From the NCBI RefSeq assembly GCF_036983985.1, contig NZ_JALAHQ010000003.1, positions 62,001-126,000 on the forward strand: 64,000 nt of DNA. The letters are read 5' to 3'. Both the position numbers and the translations under genes were made by a program. A model generated the notes under the pieces. The model was not told where the DNA came from. It searched no databases and saw only the letters and a program-made list of their open reading frames with translations. Each line of letters begins with the position of its first letter. The first letter of the stretch is position 1. The stretch comes from Alishewanella metallidurans (GTDB taxonomy: Bacteria > Pseudomonadota > Gammaproteobacteria > Enterobacterales > Alteromonadaceae). Below, piece after piece: positions 55,717-63,725 of the stretch.

Positions 55717-56283
55717 TTAAATTTCCAGATCAACGAAGTCCTTATCAATATCTTCCTGAGTAATACCGATGTAGCGCAGCGTTACTCCTTCAGAGCTGTG
55801 CCTTAACATTTTCATCACCCGGCCGATGTCTTTGGTGCTTTTGTATAAATGGTAGCCTCGGGTTTTACGCATTGAGTGCGTGCCCAGGTCGATGCCAACA
55901 TCTTCACCAATCAGAGCGAATGCGCGGCTAACGTAGCGGCGTGATAATGGCGCGGGTGGCATATTGCCAGCGCGCTGATTTCGATACGACTGAAACAGAT
56001 AAGTATGATCTGGATGTTGCCGTCTTATCCGGTTTGTAATTTCAATCGTCTTCTGGTTAAGTTTAATATTGGCTACCTTGCCGGTTTTCCCTTCCTTTAA
56101 TAGCAGCCGCTCATCCTGGATATCAGAGAAACGTATCGACAGTAAATCCGAGATCCGCAGTGCCAGGTTTAACCCCACGTTCCAGATATCCGCCATTTGT
56201 TGGCCGTAGTGCCTGTCCAGTAAGTGACTAATCAGTTTCACCGTGTCCAGGCTTTTGACCGCTTGTACCTCAGCCATAGTCAA
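55717..56283 (-). CDS. Short tyrosine recombinase
   Basis: 188 aa. The catalytic set is complete: Arg ~43 in LNLALRISDLLSIRF, Lys ~66 in KEGKTGKV, His/Arg in GTHSMRKTRGYHLY, a second His in MLRHSSEGV and the nucleophile Tyr ~171 in TLRYIGITQEDI. It lacks an N-terminal core-binding domain, so it is the shortened type often found in integrative elements and not a standard phage integrase. It is followed (minus direction) by a terminator and preceded by a 13-bp hairpin. It is the only intact recombinase in the window and could drive the element's movement. Confidence 0.88.
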   Translation of the reverse strand: MTMAEVQAVKSLDTVKLISHLLDRHYGQQMADIWNVGLNLALRISDLLSIRFSDIQDERLLLKEGKTGKVANIKLNQKTIEITNRIRRQHPDHTYLFQSYRNQRAGNMPPAPLSRRYVSRAFALIGEDVGIDLGTHSMRKTRGYHLYKSTKDIGRVMKMLRHSSEGVTLRYIGITQEDIDKDFVDLEI

Positions 56284-56362
56284 CTTCCTCTTTTCGATTA
56301 AAACGCAGTTTTGAGAACTTCAGCACAGTGCAAAAATTGAAAGTGCTGGTTTATAAGGCTTT

Positions 56363-56395
56363 CCAAGTTCCCAAAATACTAATTTGGGAACTTGG
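56363..56395. repeat. 13-bp perfect inverted repeat upstream of the recombinase
   Basis: CCAAGTTCCCAAA and TTTGGGAACTTGG flank ATACTAA, between the radC-like stop and the recombinase start. It may be a terminator, but its size, 7-base spacer and place also fit a tyrosine recombinase core site or an operator. Confidence 0.55.
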
Positions 56396-56439
56396 CATTT
56401 ATGCCGTTATGCGGTTGGTGTTAAAGCTTGCCGTTTGAG

Positions 56440-56916
56440 CTAAATAAGCCCACGTTCGGCAAAAGACACTGGCGTTTCACCCACGACGATATGGTCCAGT
56501 ACTTTTACATCAATCATTGCCAGCGCATCGGTTAATCGTTTGGTAATGCGCTTGTCAGCCTCGGATGGCTCAGCCACACCAGATGGATGGTTATGCGCAA
56601 AGATCACTGCGCCCGCGTTATGCTCCAGTACCAGCTTTACCACTTCACGTGGGTAAACCGGTGCTGCGTCAATGGTGCCGTGAAACAGCTCACAGTATTC
56701 GATAAGCCGGTGCTGGTTATCCAACAACATCACCGCGAAGACCTCACGCTCATGGTGCACCATGCGGTATTTCAGATATTCCTTAGTGACATCTGGGCTG
56801 GTAAAGGCGTCTTTGCGCGCATACTTTTTGGCAATCAGCGTTGCGGCTTTATCCAGAATTTCCAGTGCAGCAACTGACCATTTAACAACATCAGCAGGGG
56901 TAGGTTTTGGTGTCAT
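56440..56916 (-). CDS. RadC-like JAMM-domain protein (mobile-element type)
   Basis: 158 aa from ATG 56916, chosen because AAGGAGATATACC stands directly before it; the upstream start would add 7 residues. The JAMM motif E-x(n)-HxH-x7-SxxD is complete: REVFAVMLLDNQHRLIEY, then FAHNHPSGVAEPSEADKRIT. This is the short RadC/YeeS version linked to integrative elements, without the helix-hairpin-helix domain of chromosomal RadC. The motif indicates a zinc-dependent hydrolase or DNA-binding role, function unproven. It is divergent from alpA. Confidence 0.9.
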   Translation of the reverse strand: MTPKPTPADVVKWSVAALEILDKAATLIAKKYARKDAFTSPDVTKEYLKYRMVHHEREVFAVMLLDNQHRLIEYCELFHGTIDAAPVYPREVVKLVLEHNAGAVIFAHNHPSGVAEPSEADKRITKRLTDALAMIDVKVLDHIVVGETPVSFAERGLI

Positions 56917-57069
56917 GGTATATCTCCTTAAAGGCATTCATTTGTTAATGCACATAAGTGATATAGGTTTGAAAATTTTTCGATTCCGGTGCTGCTGGCG
57001 CCAAGTAACGCCCTCAAGTTAAAAAATACAGCACTGGCTCATGGTCTGGACGAATATGAGGACCTGACC

Positions 57070-57264
57070 ATGAAACTTATCAAATTAAAAACCGTAATGG
57101 ATTGCACCGGCCTGGCACGCTCAACAGTGTATAAATTTATTGCTGAGGGACGCTTTCCAAAGCCGGTGAAATTAGGTGCCAGAATGGTGGCCTGGGTAGA
57201 GAGCGAAATACAAGACTGGATCCAGGAAAAAATAGAGCAGCGCCAGCTGAGTGCTGCGGAGTAA
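57070..57264 (+). CDS. AlpA-family excisionase/regulator
   Basis: 64 aa from ATG 57070 with GAGG upstream. It is a MerR-like HTH with MKLIKLKTVMDCTGLARSTV, YKFIAEGRFPKPVKLGARMV and VESEIQDWIQEK, diagnostic of AlpA proteins, which regulate integrase genes and excision in P4-like and CP4-57 elements. It is divergent from the radC-like gene and next to a 115-aa gene. It probably controls the short recombinase, as the family suggests. Confidence 0.92.
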   Translation: MKLIKLKTVMDCTGLARSTVYKFIAEGRFPKPVKLGARMVAWVESEIQDWIQEKIEQRQLSAAE

Positions 57265-57397
57265 TAAGCTTTTTTAACACAAATATGAAATCTGCCAACT
57301 GTATCATTATCGTACACATCGAAAATATCCTCACTGTTCAGAGCTGTTACTGGCCGCTAATCTGGCTACACTGAAACAGAGCCTAAGGAGAAAAGCT

Positions 57398-57745
57398 ATG
57401 GATAATGATGTAATCCTTCTTGAGCAGCAGAGCCTGGAAGCCCTGCGCCACAACTATCCTCTACTACAACAACTCAGCGGCAACATTACGTTTGTAGCTG
57501 AAGCTGATTCACCCACATTAACTGCTACCGCATGGCATTTAACTGAAGCTGATAACCAGATACTTAAACAGTCAGGTGTTAAAAGTGCAATACTAGAATT
57601 GCTCGATACCCTGGTTGAACAGCGTAAACGCCAGCGTATCCGACCAAACCGGGAAGGGTGTTTGCTTATAGATGCTGGCCAGTTATTGGTTGAATGGCTT
57701 AGCGATGGCAGCATCCCATTGTCAGGTTATAAGAATGCGAGTTGA
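57398..57745 (+). CDS. Hypothetical protein
   Basis: 115 aa with an AAGGAG site before ATG 57398. No family recognised. It has a helical middle (EADNQILKQSGVKSAILELL, LVEQRKRQRIRPNREGCLLI) and ends DGSIPLSGYKNAS. It follows alpA after 133 bases and converges on the UvrD gene. No membrane segment or signal is seen. Confidence 0.7.
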   Translation: MDNDVILLEQQSLEALRHNYPLLQQLSGNITFVAEADSPTLTATAWHLTEADNQILKQSGVKSAILELLDTLVEQRKRQRIRPNREGCLLIDAGQLLVEWLSDGSIPLSGYKNAS

Positions 57746-57759
57746 AGCATTAGATTAAA

Positions 57760-59835
57760 TTAGTTAAGTCTACGAAGTTCATTTAAATACCAGCTTGGCA
57801 ATCGGTTGGTTGAATTACTGAAATTGTCAGCAGTTCCATCATAAATTGCCTGGCTAACTTTTATAAATGCGGTTAAACCCAGCTCGTAAACAAATCGCGA
57901 TGCAACAGGTTCCTGCCTTGGTGTGCTATTCCAGCCGTTATTAAGCCATTTAGCTAGCCGTTCATCGTGCGGCACCAGTAAATGAAGTTTTTGCTTGGCA
58001 CGGGTGATGCCGACATAAAAAAGCCGTCGCTCTTCTTCAAGCGAGTCGCCATCAGACACACTTTCTGTTGCAAACTGTGATGAGATCTCTTGAGGTGGCT
58101 TAGGTGGGAATTCGGAGTCGTTTAGCCCGGTAATAATAACGTTGTCATACTCAAGTCCTTTAGCGGCGTGAAAGGTCGCCAATCTGACAGGGCTGAAGTC
58201 ACTATTTGCTTTCTGAGGGTTAAGTATTGCAGATAAAAACTCGCCGGCGGTTATTCTGCTTGATTGCAAGAACTCTTTGATTCTAAACATACCTCTGCGC
58301 TGGTCGTTGGACTCTCGCCTGACGGTGGATTCCTGGCCAATATTCTCGGTAAAGCCGGCCATGGCTATTTTTTGATACACTTCAGCCGCTAAATCAGTTC
58401 CTCGTGTATAACCCTTTAGTGACAGTAAATCATTTAAGTGGAAACGATGCTTACGGCCATTTTGTAAGACCTCACTAATTACCTGCCAAATATCGACCCT
58501 GTACTTTAACAGCGCTGCCTGCGAATCTTTCATTTGTCCGGATGTCCAGCTAAAACCAGCGTCCCAGAGAAAACCATTAATTATTGCAACTCTCTCCGGG
58601 TGATGGTCGAGCTTCTGTAAGTCCCCATCAATACAAAGTAAGAATGCTACTACTACAACACAAATTTCCTTGCGTCTGAACAGGGTGGTTTTTTCTGGCC
58701 TATCGCGGCCGTCAGCTTTTTCTTCAGGGTATGCATAGGGGATCTGGCATAAGCGCAATGCGAGCTCTGCTTCAGCCAAGTGAGCATTGGTTCTTGCCAA
58801 TATTGCGGTTGAGCTGGCCCCCTTACTTAGCAGTGATGGAATTTTAGAAAGACATAGCCCTGCATGAATTGCCACTTCTGTTCTAAGTGTTTGACTTGGA
58901 TGGCTTACACAAAGTTTTGCCGTTTTATGAGTGTTTTTGCCAATAAGGGAATTGGCAACAAGTGATAGCATATGGCCAAATCGGAAGGTGCACGATAAAT
59001 GAAACACTTTTACAGGCTTAAACTGTTGCTCAAAAATACCGTCGATAAAGTCAGGCCGGCTACCGCGCCATTGATAAATACTCTGATTGATATCCCCAAC
59101 AGCCATCACTTTGGCATGTTCACCTGCTAGCAACCGAATCAGTTCATGTTGAACTAAATTGACATCCTGATATTCATCTACGATTACGTGCGTTAGGTGG
59201 CTAAACAGTTGTGGCTGCTTGATAATGATTTGTTTGGCTTCAGCGAGCATGCTGTCAAAGGTACGGAAACGATGCTCCTGTAACAATTCAACAAACCGCT
59301 GGTATGCCTTAATGTGTTCTTTAGGTGATTTATCAAATACAGGATCAAATTGTATTTCTTCAGGCGAAGAACCATCAGCGTGGCAGCGAGCAATAAATAG
59401 CTCTAACTCTTCTATCTCATTCTGTTCAACAAAGCTGTCCTCAGCGGCGTAGCCATACTTATGCGCCTCTCGAATGATGCTCTTGTATTCTGGCATATCA
59501 GGTGTAAGCAAATTCTTGTAGCCCAATTCACCTCTTTGCACTGCCTGCTGCACAATTTCAAGAGCAAGGCTATGAAAGGTCCTAACATCAGGTAGTCGAT
59601 GCTGGTTTTTTAGCGTTAGATTGAGTTTTTCTAAAAAACTTAGCTGAGCTGCTTTGTTATACATCAACACCAATATTTGACCTGCCATAACGCCGTTTTG
59701 GAGTAAGCGTTGCACGCGTTTAACCAACGTAGTGGTTTTGCCGCTACCGGGTACTGCTTTAACTAACGCATGTGAGCCAACATGCTCGATAATAAGGCGC
59801 TGTTCTTGTGTAACTGTTTTACTCTTCGCAATCAT
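57760..59835 (-). CDS. UvrD/Rep-family SF1 helicase, coupled to CoiA-like gene
   Basis: 691 aa from ATG 59835 (MIAKSKTVTQEQ), which overlaps the upstream stop as ATGA; an ATG 24 bases earlier is less likely. SF1A motifs: Q-motif VTQEQRLII, Walker A AVPGSGKTTTLVKRVQ, motif II VIVDEYQDVNLVQ, motif III GDINQSIYQWRGSRPDFI, motif V LATFHAAKGLEYDNVIITGL, motif VI LFYVGITRAKQKLHLL. All are present. Between III and V there is a ~230-residue insert (2B-like) with no known similarity. It sits in an accessory region next to a nuclease gene and a type I RM system, not in a repair operon, so a defence role is suggested. Confidence 0.9.
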   Translation of the reverse strand: MIAKSKTVTQEQRLIIEHVGSHALVKAVPGSGKTTTLVKRVQRLLQNGVMAGQILVLMYNKAAQLSFLEKLNLTLKNQHRLPDVRTFHSLALEIVQQAVQRGELGYKNLLTPDMPEYKSIIREAHKYGYAAEDSFVEQNEIEELELFIARCHADGSSPEEIQFDPVFDKSPKEHIKAYQRFVELLQEHRFRTFDSMLAEAKQIIIKQPQLFSHLTHVIVDEYQDVNLVQHELIRLLAGEHAKVMAVGDINQSIYQWRGSRPDFIDGIFEQQFKPVKVFHLSCTFRFGHMLSLVANSLIGKNTHKTAKLCVSHPSQTLRTEVAIHAGLCLSKIPSLLSKGASSTAILARTNAHLAEAELALRLCQIPYAYPEEKADGRDRPEKTTLFRRKEICVVVVAFLLCIDGDLQKLDHHPERVAIINGFLWDAGFSWTSGQMKDSQAALLKYRVDIWQVISEVLQNGRKHRFHLNDLLSLKGYTRGTDLAAEVYQKIAMAGFTENIGQESTVRRESNDQRRGMFRIKEFLQSSRITAGEFLSAILNPQKANSDFSPVRLATFHAAKGLEYDNVIITGLNDSEFPPKPPQEISSQFATESVSDGDSLEEERRLFYVGITRAKQKLHLLVPHDERLAKWLNNGWNSTPRQEPVASRFVYELGLTAFIKVSQAIYDGTADNFSNSTNRLPSWYLNELRRLN

Positions 59836-60806
59836 GACAGTGGCCTGTATTGCGCGCATAACTTAGCTTCGGTATAGGGCACTCTTGCGTGTTTTTTGTT
59901 GCAGTTTAGGAAGCCATCATCCCAGTTACTTGCAAATACACAATTCAAGCAGTTGGCATGCACACCTGCGGGGTCGGCTTGTTGTAACATATCCCTTAAC
60001 CGCCCCAGCTGCAGTGAACTAGGCAATGCTTTTGGCCAGGCGCAGCTTGTGCTTACTTCAGTATGCTCAAAGTCCTTATATTTCTGCGTATGTTTTTGCA
60101 AACGGCCATTCGGGCTAATGCTCCATATATCTATTCCTACCAGAGCGTTTTTGCATTCGTCGAGACAATTATCTACAACACGGTCAACTGGTTTAAAGTT
60201 GTAATGAGTTAAATCAGTTTCCTCTACACTTAATTCACAGCTAATCAGCGCCGTAATGTCGGCCTCTGATGTCACATGAAACTCAAGTATGGGTATTCCA
60301 GAGCTGATTTTTTCTACCGAGCACGGGTGTGTTACATAAATTTCCAAATAACACTTTGCTTTCGAATTTGTATTGGTAAGAAGCACATCAGGTTTTAAGC
60401 CAGTTTCTGGGTCGTGGTGTTCAAGTTCAACCTGGTTAAAAAGCGTTTTTAAGTTGTAACGCGCAGGGATGAACACGTTACACGGTTCATGAAATCCGGC
60501 AAACAAATCAGCTTTAGGTGATTTGCATTGAGCCACACGTGCAAGTGTCAGCGTTACAGTGTCTTCATTTAGCAGGCGATGATAAATCGCCATTTTTGCC
60601 GCCTGGTGCAGATAGCTCTCGTATGAGCACACTGCTTTATGATGACGAAAGTGCTTGGCTTTATGTTCACCAAGTACAGGGATCATTGGCTCATGGCAGC
60701 CAGGGCAAAGGTATTTACCATTTCTTATTGCAGCACCAATGTGAATTAGCTTATCCCCATCAGTTTTAGCGTATGAAAATTGAACCGATTGCTCATTCCC
60801 TGGCAT
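59832..60806 (-). CDS. CoiA-like nuclease with N- and C-terminal Cys clusters
   Basis: 324 aa. The N-terminus has a zinc-finger-like pattern as in CoiA: KYLCPGCHEPMIPVLGEHKA, then KHFRHHKAVCSYESYLHQAA. A PD-(D/E)xK-like core follows: HHDPETGLKPDVLLTN (PD ~139-140) and CYLEIYVTH (Glu ~155), the conserved CoiA nuclease strand. The C-terminus has another Cys set, HANCLNCVFASNWDDGFLNC, then LCAQY. CoiA is a competence-related predicted nuclease; here a stand-alone relative is coupled by ATGA to a UvrD helicase. The pair resembles nuclease-helicase defence modules, but I know no named system of this make-up. The family call is moderately firm. Confidence 0.8.
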   Translation of the reverse strand: MPGNEQSVQFSYAKTDGDKLIHIGAAIRNGKYLCPGCHEPMIPVLGEHKAKHFRHHKAVCSYESYLHQAAKMAIYHRLLNEDTVTLTLARVAQCKSPKADLFAGFHEPCNVFIPARYNLKTLFNQVELEHHDPETGLKPDVLLTNTNSKAKCYLEIYVTHPCSVEKISSGIPILEFHVTSEADITALISCELSVEETDLTHYNFKPVDRVVDNCLDECKNALVGIDIWSISPNGRLQKHTQKYKDFEHTEVSTSCAWPKALPSSLQLGRLRDMLQQADPAGVHANCLNCVFASNWDDGFLNCNKKHARVPYTEAKLCAQYRPLS

Positions 60807-61040
60807 TTAAAATCCTAATGGCTCATCTCAATACTTTGACTAAGCGGTAAGAGGATATTGTTGACAGGTAAGCTGTTCCATTTCAAGGAAAATAATAAGA
60901 TCGGCAAATATTGGTATCAAATACCTTGTTTACTAATCGAAAAAATAGTCTTGACTGACAATCACTAATGTTTTTAAAGTTTAATTGTTAACTCCTCAAT
61001 TTTCTCATATTATCCAGTTGTTCATAGAAAGAGGTTAAAC

Positions 61041-61214
61041 ATGACCGATGATATTTTAACTATTCACGAGGTCGCTACCTACCTAAAACTGAATGAGAAA
61101 ACGGCATATCGTCTTGCTAGTGAAGGTAAGTTGCCGGGCTTCAAAGTTGGTGGTAGCTGGCGCTTTAAGCGTAGTGATTTAGAGAAATGGATCGAAGAAC
61201 AAAAAAACAAGTAA
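61041..61214 (+). CDS. Excisionase-type helix-turn-helix protein
   Basis: 57 aa with GAGG before ATG 61041: MTDDILTIHEVATYLKLNEK, then TAYRLASEGKLPGFKVGGSW and RFKRSDLEKWIEEQ. It is a complete MerR/excisionase-like HTH. Such small genes commonly precede mrr or hsdM in restriction islands, and it is 9 bases before the mrr remnant, so it likely regulates the RM operon and does not act as an excisionase. Confidence 0.88.
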   Translation: MTDDILTIHEVATYLKLNEKTAYRLASEGKLPGFKVGGSWRFKRSDLEKWIEEQKNK

Positions 61215-61223
61215 GGACAGTCA

Positions 61224-61601
61224 ATGATCCCAAGCTATCAAGACTTCATGCGCCCCTTTCTTGAGGTTGAAAACAGTGTTGATGGTGTAATCAATTAAGA
61301 CCCTTTGGGAGACGAAATTTATATCCAGGCTAAACGCTACGGTGAAGTTAATAACGTAAGTGCCGCTGATATCCGCGACCTCTTTGGCGCGTTAAACCTT
61401 AAGAAGGCGCATAAAAGCATTTTTATTACCACGTCAGATTTTACGTTATCTGCAAGAGAAATGGCACGTAACTTAGGCACGCGAATTGTGCTAATTAACG
61501 GTACTGAATTAGCCAAACTCATGCTACGTTACAATACCGGCAGCAGGGATGAGCAGGTGCTGTATCTGAAAAAAATTGACGAAGAGTTTTTTGAGAATTA
61601 A
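61224..61601 (+). pseudogene. Mrr-type restriction endonuclease, deleted and with a stop codon
   Basis: One frame from ATG 61224. The first residues MIPSYQDFMRPFLEV match the Mrr N-terminal winged helix; then the sequence jumps to the catalytic half, SVDGVIN-stop-DPLGDEIYIQAKRYG, continuing to SIFITTSDFTLSAREMARNL. The stop (TAA 61296) replaces the usual Glu codon of the VINEDPLG motif, and about 150 residues between the parts are missing. The metal-binding Asp and QAK remain, but no full enzyme can be made. It lies 9 bases after the HTH gene and 6 before hsdM. Confidence 0.85.
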
Positions 61602-61607
61602 ACACAA

Positions 61608-63725
61608 ATGAATCAACAAGAAATTAAGCAATTAGAGACTGAATTATGGGACAGTGCAAACTCACTGCGCGCAAATTCAAAGTTAACAGCCGCAGAGTAC
61701 AAAGATCCTGTGTTGGGCTTAATTTTGTTGCGATATGCACAAAACCGTTACGACCAGGCAAAAGTAAAAATTGAAGGGAGCATACCTGAGGGGCCAAGGG
61801 GTAAGCGTGCCGCGACCAAAGATGATTTCTTAGCTGCTGGCGCTATGATGTTGCCAGAAAAATCGCAATTTGATTACCTTGCTAATTTACCAGAGCAAGA
61901 GCCGCTTGATGAGGCTATTAACGAAGCGATGAAGCTGATAGAAGAAGCTTATCCTGATCTAGCCGGTGTGCTTCCACGAAACTATCAAGAGTTAGATACC
62001 GACTTATTACGTGAGCTTATCCGCGTTTTTAACAAAGATGCAGTCAAGAGTATCAGTGGCGACGTTTTTGGCCGTATCTACGAGTTCTTCTTAATGAAGT
62101 TCTCCATGGATGGTGCGGGTGCTCAAGAAGGGGGCGAATTCTTCACGCCGCCATCGTTGGTTCAACTTATTGTTAACATGATCAAACCCGATCACGGTGT
62201 TATCCACGATCCGGCTTGTGGCTCTGCGGGTATGTTTGTGCAAACAGGGCACTTTATTCAAGAGCAAGATAAAGATGCTTCGGTAAATCAGAAAATCACT
62301 TGCTACGGCACTGAGCTTAAATCTAACAACACTCGTTTAGCAAAAATGAACTTAGCCATTCATGGTATTGAAGGCAAAATCATTGAGAGCAACAGCTTTT
62401 ACTCTGACCCTCACGCCTTAGTGGGGCAATGTGACTTCGTAATGGCTAACCCGCCATTTAACGTCAGCAAAATTGATAAAAATAAAGACTACGTAAAAAC
62501 AGATGCGCGTTTATTTGCTGATATCGGTATCCCTAAAGCGGATAACGGTAACTATATGTGGATCCAGTACTTCTATCACTACCTCAACAATCAAGGCCGT
62601 GCTGGTTTTGTCATGGCAAGCTCGGCGACTGATGCAGGAAACAGCGAAAAAGATATTCGTCAAAAGCTAGTCGAAACCGGAGCGGTAGATTGTATTGTCG
62701 CGGTCGGGAATAACTTCTTCTATACCCGCTCATTACCTTGTCATGTGTGGTTTTTAGATAAAGGCAAAATAATAGCAAACCAAGACAAGATCTTAATGAT
62801 GGATGCGCGTAACACATTCCGAGTCGTAACTAATACTATTAATGATTTTTCACCAGGTCAGCTAACCAACTTCAATGCCATTATGGAATCTTACCGTGGT
62901 GATGAATCAGCAATTAAAACGGCGCAAACCATCCATAGCAAAGAGGCGTTGAAATTAGCCAAAGAGATAGCCAAAGAGATTAATAGCTTGCGCAAAGATT
63001 GCAAAGCGATTATTGCCGCACCGTATATTCCGCGTAGTGATCTTAAATGTATAGAGTGCAGCAAAAACACCAAAAATATTGATTTTAAACTTTGCAAAAA
63101 GTGCCAACAAACCTTCGATAAACTGACAAAACCAAATTTTGACTTTAGCGCTATCGCGACTGAATTAGAGGAGCTGATAACGGTCGAAGATAGCACCGAT
63201 TTTGAAGTGTATCAGCAATTGAATGAGCGCTTTTCTCAACCGGTAGAACAATTGTTTACCTTGCTAGAACAGTATCAAACGAGTTCAGATAAAGCGCTGG
63301 CAGATTTTAAAGCGCTGGATAAAGATGCTAAAGCGAGTAATAACAATAAGCAGCTTAAAATGCAGCTTGATGCCAATAGCAAACTACTAAAGACGATAAC
63401 CTCTGCACTCTCTACTCATAAAGCGCTATTAAATCAAGAAATAGCCGACTATAAGCAACGCATCAAGGATTGGCGTTCGCTTCGTAGCAATTTTCCTGAA
63501 AACAAATATCAGGATGTTGAAGGGTTATGCAAAATTATTGATAGAAAAGAGTTAGCTGAGAACGAATACAGTCTTTCACCAGGACGTTATGTTGGAGTTC
63601 CTGTCGTTGTTGATACCGAGTTTGATTACTTGCAGCGTTTCTCAGAAATTCAGGGAAGGTTAAAACTCCTTAATGACGAATCTACAATATTGATGAATGG
63701 TATCCAAGCGGTGAAATTATGCTAG
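61608..63725 (+). CDS. hsdM: Type I restriction-modification methyltransferase HsdM with C-terminal extension
   Basis: 705 aa, longer than the usual ~500-530. N-terminal HsdM domain (TELWDSANSLRANSKLTAAE), then the N6-adenine methylase: TPPSLVQLIVNMI, motif I DPACGSAGMF (~201) and catalytic NPPFN (~281). After residue ~460 comes a zinc-ribbon-like CIECSKNTKNIDFKLCKKC (Cys ~481/484/496/499) and long helical, coiled-coil sequence to the end. It methylates host DNA together with HsdS. It overlaps hsdS by seven bases. An hsdR gene must lie outside the window, if present. The extension may replace contacts normally made elsewhere in the complex. Confidence 0.95.
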   Translation: MNQQEIKQLETELWDSANSLRANSKLTAAEYKDPVLGLILLRYAQNRYDQAKVKIEGSIPEGPRGKRAATKDDFLAAGAMMLPEKSQFDYLANLPEQEPLDEAINEAMKLIEEAYPDLAGVLPRNYQELDTDLLRELIRVFNKDAVKSISGDVFGRIYEFFLMKFSMDGAGAQEGGEFFTPPSLVQLIVNMIKPDHGVIHDPACGSAGMFVQTGHFIQEQDKDASVNQKITCYGTELKSNNTRLAKMNLAIHGIEGKIIESNSFYSDPHALVGQCDFVMANPPFNVSKIDKNKDYVKTDARLFADIGIPKADNGNYMWIQYFYHYLNNQGRAGFVMASSATDAGNSEKDIRQKLVETGAVDCIVAVGNNFFYTRSLPCHVWFLDKGKIIANQDKILMMDARNTFRVVTNTINDFSPGQLTNFNAIMESYRGDESAIKTAQTIHSKEALKLAKEIAKEINSLRKDCKAIIAAPYIPRSDLKCIECSKNTKNIDFKLCKKCQQTFDKLTKPNFDFSAIATELEELITVEDSTDFEVYQQLNERFSQPVEQLFTLLEQYQTSSDKALADFKALDKDAKASNNNKQLKMQLDANSKLLKTITSALSTHKALLNQEIADYKQRIKDWRSLRSNFPENKYQDVEGLCKIIDRKELAENEYSLSPGRYVGVPVVVDTEFDYLQRFSEIQGRLKLLNDESTILMNGIQAVKLC

